Counted from the first letter of the stretch, positions 52,250 to 62,366 are shown. The stretch: 64,000 bases of DNA from Temnothorax longispinosus (GCF_030848805.1 NC_092367.1:15681692-15745691); one strand, 5' to 3'. Numbers and translations are program-made. The notes: a model not told the origin generated them from the letters alone.

Positions 52250-53640
52250 AGGTAAATATTAAATATCACTAAAAAGTTGATTAAATATTGTTATTTTCTG
52301 AAATTAAATATTTTTTATTATATTTGTATTCTTTATTTATGTAAGTATTTAATGCATGCATACAAATATATTACTATCAGATATAACTTCATATAAAACA
52401 AATGATACGCTACTCCATTGTTGAATCTGTTGAATGAACATAGTAAAAATCTTATTTTGTATATAATTTTAATGTTATTTTTTTATTTCTGAAAATAATT
52501 AAAGTTTACATAATATCACTAAATATTATGTGAAATTCTTAAATCTTCAAAGCAACTTTTGAAAGTATTAGTATATAAAATTAATCTGTATTATAATAAA
52601 AAAATATGCATAATATGTACTTGCATGGAAATGTTAATGTATGAACGCAGACAAGACTGCGTGGGATTCTCTTTTCTTTCAATGAAGAAAGAAGGAGAAG
52701 AATTTGTAGCGTCAAGTGGACCGCAGCCTTAGGAAGGTTAGTTTTCATACCGAGACTAACCATAATTCAGTTTAGTCATCCCCGGCAGTCGACCTCCGTC
52801 ATTCAGCGAGTGCGTTAGATCCTTGCTGCAGCTGTGACCAAAAAAGAAAATCGTTTGGGGTAACGTATTACCCCTACTCGGCCGTTTACGCTCGACATTT
52901 ACCACAGTAAAGTATATTTCAGATTTTTTGTGAAAATCGGTAACGAAAAATTATACACTTTATAGCACTTCCCGGAAAATTCTACCCCTGTTTCATATAT
53001 AATTTTTTAAGATTCGGTCAATTATTTCATTTTTGCTGTTCTTGCACAGCAACTGATTGAAACTTTTAAGATTGATTTTAAAGTTTTTGTAGAGTTAATT
53101 TTACTGTTTCCATATACTTTTATAACTTTTGACTACCTTTCAAATAAATAATAATCGACAGAATCTGTTTTACTTTCCATTTCTTGCGATTTTTCCCATC
53201 CGACAGTTTTTCGTCATTTCCTCTACTTCAGACGTTCAAAGAAATATGCTTTTTTTAAGAAACGAAAAAGTCGCTTACATGCCCTTGAAGGTTGTCTATT
53301 CGTCTTTCAAAATTCGTTGGAATTTTTAAAATCGGTGAATTTTATGAAAAACTACAGCATTTTTTATAAAAAAAAGTCATTTCAGCCAAATTTTTTGTTC
53401 TTTGTTTTGTTTTTTGAAATTTTTTTACTGTTTTTTTTTTACTACCACAAACTGATGACTACTATCGTCTTCCCTATTAAAGAGCAAACAAAATTATCTA
53501 TTACAAAGTTTTCTAACAACAAATAGAAACATTATACACGCGGTACAAGTTTGGGATAATTTATTACCCCGCTTGGCCTTTCACGTATGAGAAAATTAAG
53601 AAATGCTCTCTAGGGTTAAAAGAACTTTTTGCATGCACTG
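52250..53640. other. Non-coding, with a dispersed-repeat fragment
   Basis: AT-rich sequence. A segment at about 52.85-53.03 kb resembles one at about 58.80-58.98 kb: both contain TCTACCCCT, then TTCATATATAATT and TTAAGATT, and a GATTTTTTG.GAAA phrase. These look like two diverged copies of one dispersed repeat. Confidence 0.5.
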
Positions 53641-54075
53641 AAGCTTTGGATAGAACTCATGTCTCGTTACGATCTGATAAGGATTCGTCAAATATAGTGA
53701 TATATTTACTTGATGTAGCATTAGATCGCGTAATTGAGGTCGCATCTGACTCTTCATCGATTTTAATCGCCTTTTTTTGTGGTGAATCTATATGGGCTAT
53801 TGTTAAGCCCTGCAAGAGCTTTTCATCGAATGCGCCTTGTAAGAAAAGTTTATTATTCTTTATTTTAATTTTTAAAGATTTATACATTCTCTAAAAATTT
53901 CTTAAACAATATAATAACGTAAGGATACATACGTTTTATAAAGGCAATCATTTTAACGTATCTGCTAAGGCAGGTAGAAAATTCGAAAGCTAAAGAACAT
54001 TCAAAATCGAAGGATTAGCTAGAACTAGGGTAGGGACCGGGAAGAAGGTCAGTCGAGTATTGTTCCCTAACAACA

Positions 54076-54920
54076 GGGGAAACGAAGGCGAAACGGCACC
54101 TGTAGTGGTAACCAGCGTTATTAAATAGTATTACTCCCATTCACATTCGGTCAGTGCGATTCACATTCAGTCAATAAGATTTTTTTTTTATGGTTTGATT
54201 TAAATTTTACGATTTTCAACTAGCCTTCAGTTTATCTTTGGGTTTATTGTAATAAATTTTACTGACGCATATATAAATTAATATTGTTTCTTTTGGTTTT
54301 AAAGTAAAAAAAAATTTTTAAGATAGTACAACATAACTTAACGTTTAGAGAGTGATTTAATCAGTACCCAAAAGGCAAAATGGACCGGGCAAAACGAACC
54401 GAGCAAAACACATGGTCTGTTAGTTATGGCATTGTTCAAGCGTTATTATTGTTATTTATTAATTTAGATGGATGATAACCACAAACGAAAAATAAATCGA
54501 CAGTTTTGGGACAAAAATAGTATGAAAAATGCTATAGTAAAAATTGTTACTGGTACAATGACTCTCAATAAGGCGTCGACTTTATATAATGTGCCAAAAA
54601 CTACTTTAAAAAGAAGACTGACTAAATATAAATTCTATTAAAGATATTGACAAAGCCATAGAAAAAAATGGGTAGGTCCATTTTGCCTTTAGGAGTAGTC
54701 GACCGTTTTACCTTGCTATGAAGGTAAAATGGATCAAAAGGAAGATATTAAAAATCATTTAATATCTTTTTTATCTGTGATTTGATTAAAGTTTGATTAA
54801 TAGATAATAAGGAAAAATAAATACTGATTTGTTATGTTATAATAATTTTATAATAAACCTTACTGTTTCTGCGTAAATATTTTTTTTCGTTAAGTGTGCC
54901 GTTTTGCCTTCGTTTTCCCT
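54076..54920 (+). mobile_element. DNA transposon relic with pipsqueak-type HTH
   Basis: The terminal inverted repeats are about 25 bp with two mismatches: left GGGGAAACGAAGGCG...GGCAC (54076-54099), right GTGCCGTTTTGCCTTCG...CCCT (54896-54920). Inside, a second perfect 16 bp inverted pair, AAAGGCAAAATGGACC (54370-54385) and its complement (54675-54690), brackets a helix-turn-helix frame. The size (about 0.85 kb) and the missing catalytic domain show it is a deletion derivative of a larger element, probably of the pogo/Tc1 or related DDE group in which N-terminal psq HTH domains are common. Confidence 0.65.
54468..54641 (+). CDS. Pipsqueak-type HTH fragment of a transposase
   Basis: A 57-residue frame from ATG to TAA: a basic N-terminus (DDNHKRKINRQFW), then SMKNAIVKIVTGTMTLNKAS and TLYNVPKTTLKRRL. 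This matches the HTH_psq domain (helix, G.M....AS..Y.VP..TL..R), found at the N-terminus of many insect DDE transposases and their host-domesticated descendants. In transposases it binds the element's own ends. Here the reading frame stops just after the HTH, so it cannot catalyse transposition. A short HTH-only protein might bind related TIRs, but there is no sign that it is expressed. Confidence 0.7.
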   Translation: MDDNHKRKINRQFWDKNSMKNAIVKIVTGTMTLNKASTLYNVPKTTLKRRLTKYKFY

Positions 54921-56742
54921 ATAGGCCCTAACGGTTACAAAATCAAACTTGTTCTGTACGCGAAAGCAGTCGGACGTATAACTCTTGTGAGATTGTAAGT
55001 TCATCGTGAAGTACTCTACCGATCGCTCGAATTTTTACGAACAAAAAACTTTTCTTACAAGGCGCATGGCGCATTCGATTAAAAGCTCTTACAGGACTTA
55101 ATATAGCCTATATATGTATATTCACCACAAAATAAGGTGATCAAAATCGGTAAAGAGTCAGATACGACCTCTCCTGTCAATATAATAATATCCAAGTTTT
55201 CAGTAAATTATATCAAGAAGCGCGCTTTTCGGTGGATTCCCCAACCTTCTCACGTAGCAAAAAATGTGCATATCCGACCCTGCTCTCCCAACGATGTCGA
55301 TCGTGAGGATCGGCACAAAAGATGGACCTATTCATTGCTCTGAGGTTCTTGCCTGCGCACTATTAAAGCTGCTACTACAGTATAAGAATGCGTCTATAGT
55401 GAGGTAATCATCCTTAACTAAAAGCCAACCCCGATAGAAAAAGATTTATAAAATTATATAACAAAATCTGGATGAAATTTGGAATGCTGCAATTACGTGT
55501 CTCAGTATTTGCAACAATACTTGTAGAAATTTAATTATAGTGTAAATATTGATAAATATTTGCACAATTTATTTCTAAGTAAATGGTATTTCAGCAAAAC
55601 AGCAGCATTATGGCGAACCAGGCGAACTATCTTACAAATATTTGAAAATTAAATTTGGAAAACAATTGTGAAATAATTGAGTGCCTAGATATATATTTAA
55701 TAGATTTTTGGAAGTTTTTCCCATAAATTATGCTCTGAAATAAAATCGCCATTCCAATTTTCTCTAAACCAAAATTTCGATCTTATTCATGCTGCTCTTA
55801 TTGCTCCGTCTCGACAATTATGGTCTCATTTCATAGTTATATCATACGTTTTAAAGAATAGATTGCATGATTGTCGCACAATGGCTTTCCGCTACAATGC
55901 TATTACTGTAATAATCACGAATATATGGATACTCGATTACATGTAAATAACTCAATATTATGTTCTGGTGTTAGCATTCTGATTAACTTTCAATTAGCTT
56001 TTAGATATGAATTTCCGGGAAAGAACTCGTAACTAACAAGATGCTTAATTCGAGCGGCTACTTAAGTTTATGACATAGGTGTCGATATCCCTCTTTCTTT
56101 TTTTTTTATTCCCTCTCATTGTTCTTTATTTTTGGCTTGATATCTGTGTCCCTTTGTATTTCGTTGTTTTTAGAGTGTATTTGATAAGAACCAAAAATAA
56201 TAGTCGAAACGTCGTCATATATACAAAAACCAAGAGTCGTGTATAAACGTTATAATAAATTATCAGTTTGGTCGAAATAAATTGTTTTTTCTTGTAAACT
56301 AATTCATGTTACATGCAAATTAAAGGCACGTCCGTGCAGGGAACTGCAATTTGAAAAACACATTGAATCTTAGAAGAGAAGAAAAATCGGTGTTTGCTGG
56401 GGTGATTTTACTTCTAAATATCGAATTTGTAAATAATTGTGCAAAATTTAAACCTAAAATTGACTTTGTCATTTTTTGTGTAAATATCATTCAGAAATTT
56501 CATGCCTGCAAAACCGCTGCGTTATGGCAAATCATCTTAATGCAATAATCGAGAAATTTCTCTCAATTGAATGAGGCAGTTATTGTAACAATATTTGCGC
56601 AATTTTTCTATCGGAAAAGAGCTTTAACACATTGAATGAAATCAAGAAACAGAATTGGCATATAAATTATAAAACTGCAACGAAAAAAATAGGAAATAGG
56701 TATTAAGTGGCAGAATTCATAGATATTCAATTAAATTTTTAG

Positions 56743-57843
56743 ATCTCAAGATCGGAGTGTCTTAGATAACTGTGATATCGTAGTAGGTGTTGGCGGCGAG
56801 TATGATCCTTCCAGACATCGATACGACCATCACGCGAGGTAAAATAACATACTTTTTACTGATATACTATTTTAAAAAATCTCTGTTTTCGCCACATCGT
56901 TTTTTTTTCCTTCCTCGTAGAGAATTCCAGGAATCAGTGAGTACCATTGTAAAGAAATCAGGGTGCAATTGGACAAATAAATTAAGCAGTGCGGGATTGA
57001 TCTACTGCCATTTTGGTCATGATATATTGAAGAGAATACTTTCGGACGTAACCAAGGACGCACTCGAGGATACAATCGTTGATGAAATCTTTAAGATCAT
57101 TTACGATACGTTTATCCAGGAAATCGACGCTATAGATAACAATAAGCAAATGTACGATGCAGGGCCATTGTGATGTTACAAAACTTCTTCAGAATAATTG
57201 CATCTGCATTTGTTTCAGTTATCGATCAACTACCAATTTAACCGCGCGCGTAAGGAGATTAAACTACCAGAATGAGAATATCAAGACACAATTTGAGAAA
57301 GCCATAGCTTTGGCTCAGGATGAATTTTTGGAAATTTTGCACGTCACGAAGAACATTACAGACATGCAACGTGCTGTAGAGAATCGGTTCGAAGTAAGAA
57401 AAACCCCTTTTCTAGTTCTCTTTTTGTTTTAGATATACTTTCGACTATCGTTTAATGTAAAACATTCTTGTAAGGTTGATTCAAGCGGAGAGATAGTAAT
57501 GGTGCCACAATCATCGCGGTGCCAAAATATGTGGCGGCAGTTTATTGTGGTTTATTTGGCAGAGAAAATGAACGTCTCGCCATCAATAAAGTACGCCATT
57601 TTTAAGACTGGGAATAGTTATCGTATTAAGTGTATGCCGGTTAGTTCCGAGTGCGCAATGTTATTGCCGGAAGCGTGGGGCGGTTTGCAGAGTGATGCCC
57701 TTGTAAAAGTCTGTGGAATTGAAGGCGCTGTACGTGTAGATTCCAATCGGAAAACCGGCGTTCACAAAACTAAGAACGGCGCAATGACCATGGCACGGAA
57801 AGCGCTCAAAATTGGGAAATGTGTGCAAGGTGGAGAAGAATGA
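56743..57843 (+). CDS. MYG1: MYG1-like protein (UPF0160), four exons, N-terminus missing
   Basis: Exons 56743-56838, 56921-57169, 57219-57393 and 57475-57843 join in frame across introns of 82, 49 and 81 nt. Motifs run in the MYG1 order: LDNCDIVVGVGGEYDP, HRYDHHAREF, WTNKLSSAGLIYCHFG, EIDAIDNN, TTNLTARVRRLN, and the C-terminal LPEAWGGL, GAMTMARKAL. The stop is at 57841, with ATTAAA at about 57917. MYG1 proteins are DHH-like 3'-5' RNA exonucleases of nucleus and mitochondria. Here the first exon opens at phase 1 with no ATG, and the N-terminal metal motif HSGTFHCDE is not found upstream, so the gene is 5'-truncated in this window. The usual VVDVG is VVGVG (metal-ligand Asp to Gly by one base), and HHQ is HHA. 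The intron between exons 2 and 3 uses a weak donor (CCATT|GTGATG). The intact frames argue against an old pseudogene. The substitutions suggest lost or altered catalysis. Confidence 0.85.
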
Positions 57844-58102
57844 CTATGTCTAAACCATTGATTTTCTTTAGAATTTTTATGACGATTATTGTACATTTTT
57901 TAAAAACATTTTTTTAATTAAATGCAACTCGATCTTCTACATTTCGTTCTATTTAAAGACTCCGATCATTTAATACTCATATTAAATCCCAATATAAGAA
58001 AATCAGTTCATCTTTCGAATGGTCGTGCGTCAAATACTTTTAAATATATTTAATAAGAACGAATAAAAAATTGCATACACTTATTATATAGATCGGAAAG
58101 AG

Positions 58103-58273
58103 ATGGCACAACCTAGACAACAAAATCCTCCCCAGCCTGTACCGCAGGTGCCTCCGCAGCCTCCACAAGCATCTGGTGTCAACTCTATCGAACAGCAGCA
58201 ACAGCAGCAACAGCAGCGGCAACCGCAACAACAGCAACCTCAAAATAATGCTGGAGGTACCTTCCCGCCTTAG
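58103..58273 (+). CDS. Short Gln/Pro-rich frame, possible first exon
   Basis: A 56-residue frame from ATG (after an acceptor-like TTATTATATAG at 58090) to TAG. It begins MAQPRQQNPPQPVPQVPP, followed by PQASGVNSIE, then a CAG/CAA glutamine run (about 8 Q, R, then QPQQQQPQ), then NNAGGTFPP. Mixed CAG/CAA codons and non-repeat flanks suggest protein-level selection rather than a bare microsatellite. GGAG|GTACC near its end could be a donor, making this a coding exon of a longer protein. I recognise no family. It starts 260 bp after the MYG1 stop on the same strand. Confidence 0.35.
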   Translation: MAQPRQQNPPQPVPQVPPQPPQASGVNSIEQQQQQQQQRQPQQQQPQNNAGGTFPP

Positions 58274-58389
58274 AATTTGATACTACCAATTAGTAATTAG
58301 TAATTAGCACGATAAAACAAAAACTGTCTTAAAACTTATATTGATCCGATTCGCCTCGGTCTACCCTAAGTTATTTGATGGATAGAGTA

Positions 58390-58650
58390 TCATTAAAGAA
58401 AGATTGTTATTGAGGATCGGTGAACAGCTTACCGATTTCTGCTTAAAGTGTATGAGATATACATATTGTACATGTAATTTTATATAGAGTATCATTAAAG
58501 GAAGGTTGTTTTGAATTTTGCGAGGATCGGTGAAAGGGTTACCGATTTCTGCTTAAAAAATGTGCAAGTTATTTGATGGATAGAATATTATTTAAGGAAG
58601 GTATTGAATTTGGTGAGGATCGGTGAAGGAGTTACCGATTTCTGATTAAA
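58390..58650. repeat. Three-copy imperfect tandem repeat (about 92-110 bp)
   Basis: The core GAGGATCGGTGAA..GNTTACCGATTTCTG occurs at about 58412, 58522 and 58614, with shared flanks (ATAGAGTATCATTAAAG, GAAGGTTGTT). A decayed fourth unit is near 58785. Each core contains the inverted pair ATCGGT/ACCGAT. It is non-coding. Confidence 0.75.
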
Positions 58651-59140
58651 AAGTTACATGTATAAGTTATACATGTAATTTTACATAGAGTATTATTAAC
58701 TATTTCCATTTAAAACAAAACAAGGCAAACGTATATCGTCGGTCTGACAGACCAATGCGCGGGTATAGGAAGGTTAAAAGAAGGTTGGTATTGAATTTAG
58801 CAATAATCGGTAAATGGATTTTTTCTTTATAAAATTTCGGATTTTTTGAGAAATGTCCGTGGTTACTCTAACTTCCGCCAATTTTGAGATGTCGGGCTAT
58901 TTATGATTCTATTATATTCTTCAGTCTTTTCTACCCCTATTTCATATATAATTCTTTAAGATTTGATAGTTGATCAGACCCAGCTTTATACGTGATTAAA
59001 GGTCCATATGCGAAGCCCATATATGGACCATGTAGCCTGAACTCCCAAAGTCAACATCGATTGACATTACATAAAACTCCATTTGTGCTGTAGCTAACCC
59101 TCTATCAATTTATATAAAAAAATTAAATTTAAAATTAAAA

Positions 59141-59411
59141 AAAAGTGTGTAAATTAGAAACTTGCACATTGCTTTCTCATCATTACAGATTGCTACCATT
59201 GCTCCTATTTTATTTCGCTCATAAAGCTTCCTCTATGAGGAAGCCAAACTAATAAAAATTAATAATGCATAACTAATAATAATTATGCATCGAATAAAAT
59301 ATAAGCTTCTTTATAAGAGGAATTTTGTGAGCGAAGTAAAATAAGAGCAATGGTAGCGATCTGTAATTATAAGGAAGCAATGTGCAAGTTTTTCATTTGC
59401 ACACTTTTTTT
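59141..59411. mobile_element. Foldback MITE, about 270 bp
   Basis: Inverted arms of about 100 bp. The left contains AACTTGCACATTGCTTTC and GCTACCATTGCTC; the right contains GAGCAATGGTAGC and GAAGCAATGTGCAAGTTT. The ends are AAAAGTGTG...CACACTTTTT. The arms have diverged by several percent with small indels. The centre is AT-rich with repeated TAATAA. No coding content. Confidence 0.75.
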
Positions 59412-59621
59412 GTTTTTTTTTTTATTACATAAAACAAAAAGAAAATATTTAACACAATGAATCACTTTTTACTTCGCCAGTCAAATAATAAAACAACAAT
59501 AGAAATATTAATCGACTCTACTGGCCATTACAATCGTCAAGACAATACGACCACGATTTGATTCAATTAGCGTCATGTAATCTTTGATACTTATATATAA
59601 GCATCTCATTTAAATATATAA

Positions 59622-59988
59622 TTAACCCTTAAATGCCACACCTCTCAAGAATCTCGTAAATGACATGAGGGGTCTAAAAGACCCCAGCATGAAAAATGTC
59701 TCCTTACTCATTGATTTTTTGATATTTAATTATGAAAATTTTTTTCAATGTTGTTCAAGGCTTAGAAAAGAGAATAAAATGCTTATATTGTTAAAATTTC
59801 AATTTGAACATTAGTATAAAAAATGAAGTAAATTGAGTACTGCTAAGTGTACAAACGGGTAGGTCAATCACTCAACTATCATCAATGGGAGCATGAGCAT
59901 GAGCTCCATTTTTGGCAAGAACATTTGAAAATATATCATTGTAAAGGGTCTGGGGTCCGCTGAACCCCAGGGGGCATTTAAGGGTTAA
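59622..59988. mobile_element. piggyBac-type MITE with TTAA target duplication
   Basis: It begins TTAACCCTTAAATGCC and ends GGCATTTAAGGGTTAA. The CCC...GGG terminal repeats and TTAA target site are diagnostic of piggyBac elements. At 367 bp with no transposase it is non-autonomous. It inserted into a TTAA in the left arm of the hairpin element at 59596-60277, as the uninterrupted right arm shows. Subterminal inverted pairs (GGGGTCTAAAAGACCCC, and CTGGGGTCCGCTGAACCCCAG near the right end) are visible. Confidence 0.85.
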
Positions 59989-60208
59989 ATTTATTGCAAA
60001 AAATATTACCTCAGCCAAGGTTCAAATCCCCTCATTCTGTGTGGGTGTCGTCCTTGTAAAGTAGGCTGTAAAGTAGGCCTGTTCAAACCGAGTTTAGGCG
60101 GGGCTAGGTGTCAGGATTGAGGGCAGCAAGAAAGGATTTTCACAGGGCGTAGTAATAGAAACACACAACTTAAACACGAGGACGACACCCACACGGAATG
60201 AGGAGATT

Positions 60209-60225
60209 CCAGGTTCGAACCCTGG
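60209..60225 (+). other. tRNA-like T-arm / Pol III B-box motif
   Basis: CCAGGTTCGAACCCTGG forms a 5 bp stem with the canonical 7 nt TTCGAAC loop and contains the Pol III B-box GGTTCGAACCC. No complete tRNA cloverleaf with D-arm, anticodon and acceptor stem could be built around it, so it is not called a tRNA gene. It may be a tRNA-derived SINE remnant. Confidence 0.5.
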
Positions 60226-60277
60226 CTGAGGTAATATTTTTCGCAATAAATCTAATTATTTAAATGAGATGCTTATA

Positions 60278-60740
60278 CAGGGTGTCTCAGACCACCCGTA
60301 TCATCCGATTTATTCGTAAACGCAACATTTTAGAGAAAAATGTTTCAGACAAAAGTTGTATGGTTTCAAAGGGTACATAAGATGGTGTCATTTGTTTGAC
60401 CTTGAATGGTCGTTTAAAGCTCACGTGAACGACACCTTTAATTTCTTACATGAAACGCCTTATATTGTAGTATATCGTTTGAAAGGGAATAAAATAAGAA
60501 AGATTTTGGCGTAAGGTAGAGGTCGATACGTTAACCCATTCAAAAGTTATTTAAGGTCAAATATTGGCGTTCTCAAACTTTGACCCCAAAATAACTCCCG
60601 AACGGATCAACGTATCAATTTCTGGGTTGCGCCAAAAATTTTCTTTTCTTATGCTTTTTCTAACGATATACTACAATATGGGGAGTTTCACTTACAATTT
60701 TTTAAAGCCCTAGGGAAACTGCAACTCAAAAATTTCAAAT
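60278..60740. mobile_element. Decayed inverted-repeat element
   Basis: It starts immediately after the hairpin element with CAGGGTGTCTCAGACCACCC, a phrase typical of repeat ends. A diverged inverted pair spans 60452-60689: GAAAC.CC.TATTGTAGTATATCGTT on the left against its complement on the right, plus GATACGTTNA.CC and TTTGGCG landmarks. No coding frame. The class is unknown and the outer limits are approximate. Confidence 0.5.
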
Positions 60741-60924
60741 GCATTTAAGTTTTTTATATATATGATTTAATTAGCGTGCAATATAGATATACGTACCTGG
60801 TCGTTCTCAAGCGCAACCGTATCTTTAAGTTCCAGATCGAAATGAGGATCACAAGCGAGGGCGGGCAAGAAGGAGCGCAAGCGGACAAGCTTATCGATTA
60901 CTATCGCACAAGCTATCGCACAAT

Positions 60925-62063
60925 GTGTACTTTTTCTTCGTCAGAATTCTCGTACTCGATGCTTGGCTGTTGAGTCGGTTCACTGGCATTAGAAAGTGTC
61001 TGCGAGAGAAAGGCCCAAGGATTCTTTGGACCACGCTTCTAACGTTACTTCTTCTGGTTGGGGCTTATTGCATCGCACAGAATATTTTACTACTGCAGGA
61101 TCTCCATGCAACATCCAATACACTGGAAAAAAAAATTCTAGAATTAGAATTATCTTTACTTAAATCAAATATAACATCTTCATCGGGAGCGAGCCAGAAA
61201 GTAGCAGAGGCCCAGATTTCTAACGTGGCAGTACAGCGCGAATGCGGTAACGAGTATTTTAAGCGAGCGAAAATTCAGATAAGTACAAATGACGTGGACT
61301 ATAAATTTTCCGTGAATTCACAGGTTGATACTGCATGTCCGATAAGTTTAATTAAAGCTAAATTTGTTCCGCCAAATTCGATTACGCAATTAGAGAGTGA
61401 GCATTACGAAGGTATAAATGGTTCTGTATTAGAAATTAAGGGCGTAGTAGTAGCAAAAATCGGTCTCGAAGATGCTATGACGAATGATGCGGTAATACGC
61501 GTTGTGCCTGAACACACCATGAAATGTGATTTATTATTGGGAAGAGACGTATTAAAGAAATTAAATCTTACGATAGCTAAACGGTCTGACGAAAAAGATA
61601 ATGAAAGTACCGCGAGTGAAATAAGCGAAATATTAAATATTGAAACGGATGAGGTGGTCAGTGATGAAATCGATGCGTTAGACGTGAATCCGAATTTGCC
61701 TTATGCGATTAAAAATAAGTTTAAAGAAAGATTTCGAGCGGGATATTTACAAGCTGAGAGACCGTCGGAACTGAAAATAAAAGCCGAACTTAAATTACAT
61801 GTAAAGAAGAAACAGCCTTTTCATTTTGCGCCTAAAAGACTATCGATCGATGAGAAAAAGGAGTTAAGCGTTATTTTAGATTACTTGTTAGCGCGAGGCA
61901 TAATTCGTCCTAACACTTCAGAGTACGGATCACCAATCGTATTAATACGGAAGAAAGACGGGAGTTTACGAATGTGTGTAAACTATCGCACTTTAAATAA
62001 GATCACGGCACGAGAAAATTTTTCTATACCGGTAATAGAAGAACAGATCGACGCGGTATGGGA
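60925..62063 (+). pseudogene. Gypsy pol fragment: membrane segment, protease, start of RT
   Basis: The frame opens with a hydrophobic helix (about residues 33-53, ILWTTLLTLLLLVGAYCIA) and a Leu/Glu-rich coiled-coil-like stretch (about 55-78), before a retropepsin-like protease whose active-site triad is DTA (D135) rather than DSG/DTG. Cys-rich gag zinc knuckles are not seen. The protease domain ends near LLLGRDVLKKLNL. The RT begins with AELKLHV, GIIRPNTSEYGSP, LIRKKDGSLRMCVNYRTLN and stops being recognisable after IEEQIDAV, where the insertion starts. The frame runs to 62178 through inserted sequence. RT normally copies the element RNA. This copy is split, so inactive. The membrane segment is unusual and may be chance upstream sequence. 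Confidence 0.85.
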
Positions 62064-62366
62064 AATATATTACCAAGGGGCGAAAGTAGCGTTTTTCGGC
62101 CGAGCCGAAGACGAGGGCGGTAAATCACACGAGTCTGAAAAAACTTTCGCCCCGAGGTGCACACTATATTTTTCATAATACCTTTATGGAAAGTTCGACT
62201 TCCATGCCTAGAGAGAGGCGAGAGTGGTCAATTTCAAGCCAGGACTTATACTTTCCTCCCTAGGGAAGAAAGTGGTTACTTTCCGCCCGCTATGCCGCCC
62301 TGGCGTGAAATTGGCCGCTTTCGCCCCTCTCTACAGGCATGGAAAGTCGAACTTTCCGTGGAGGTG
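62064..62366. mobile_element. Insertion within the Gypsy RT
   Basis: About 300 bp of non-pol sequence replaces the few codons normally joining RT motifs 1-2 to the SLDL motif. It carries the inverted pair GGAAAGTTCGACTTCCATGCC (62188-62208) and GGCATGGAAAGTCGAACTTTCC (62336-62357), and repeated TTTCGCCCC/GGGGCGAAAG phrases. It is GC-richer than the host frame and also causes a frame change. Exact ends and target duplication could not be fixed, so bounds are approximate. Confidence 0.65.

Larger units (their letters stand above)
53736..55170. mobile_element. Element with long inverted arms, split by a nested transposon
   Basis: The left arm (53736-53852) and right arm (about 55045-55170) are inverted copies of about 120 bp with scattered differences. 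Shared landmarks include GGTCGNATCTGACTCTT, TTTGTGGTGAAT, AAGAGCTTTT and CGCCTTGTAAGAAAAGTTT. The arms are separated by about 1.2 kb, most of it a second transposon (54076-54920). The outer boundaries are unclear because similarity fades beyond the arms. No transposase of its own is visible. The class is undetermined (foldback-like). Confidence 0.6.
59596..60277. mobile_element. Hairpin element with tRNA-like T-arm, interrupted by piggyBac MITE
   Basis: The outer ends TATAAGCATCTCATTTAAAT (left) and its complement (right, to 60277) mark the element, with TA at both ends. The long inner arms (about 59989-60053 and 60175-60260) share GGTAATATTTTT, CTCAGCCA.GGTTC and GTGTGGGTGTCGTCC in inverted orientation. 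The left arm is split by the 59622-59988 insertion. Without it the element would be about 315 bp. The central part (60054-60174) is unique and GC-richer. The right arm carries CCAGG-TTCGAAC-CCTGG, a perfect T-arm-like hairpin. Confidence 0.75.

Noticed and set aside
60200..60240. Complete tRNA gene
   Set aside because: Only the T-arm fits. No D-arm, anticodon arm or paired acceptor stem could be found at the right distances.
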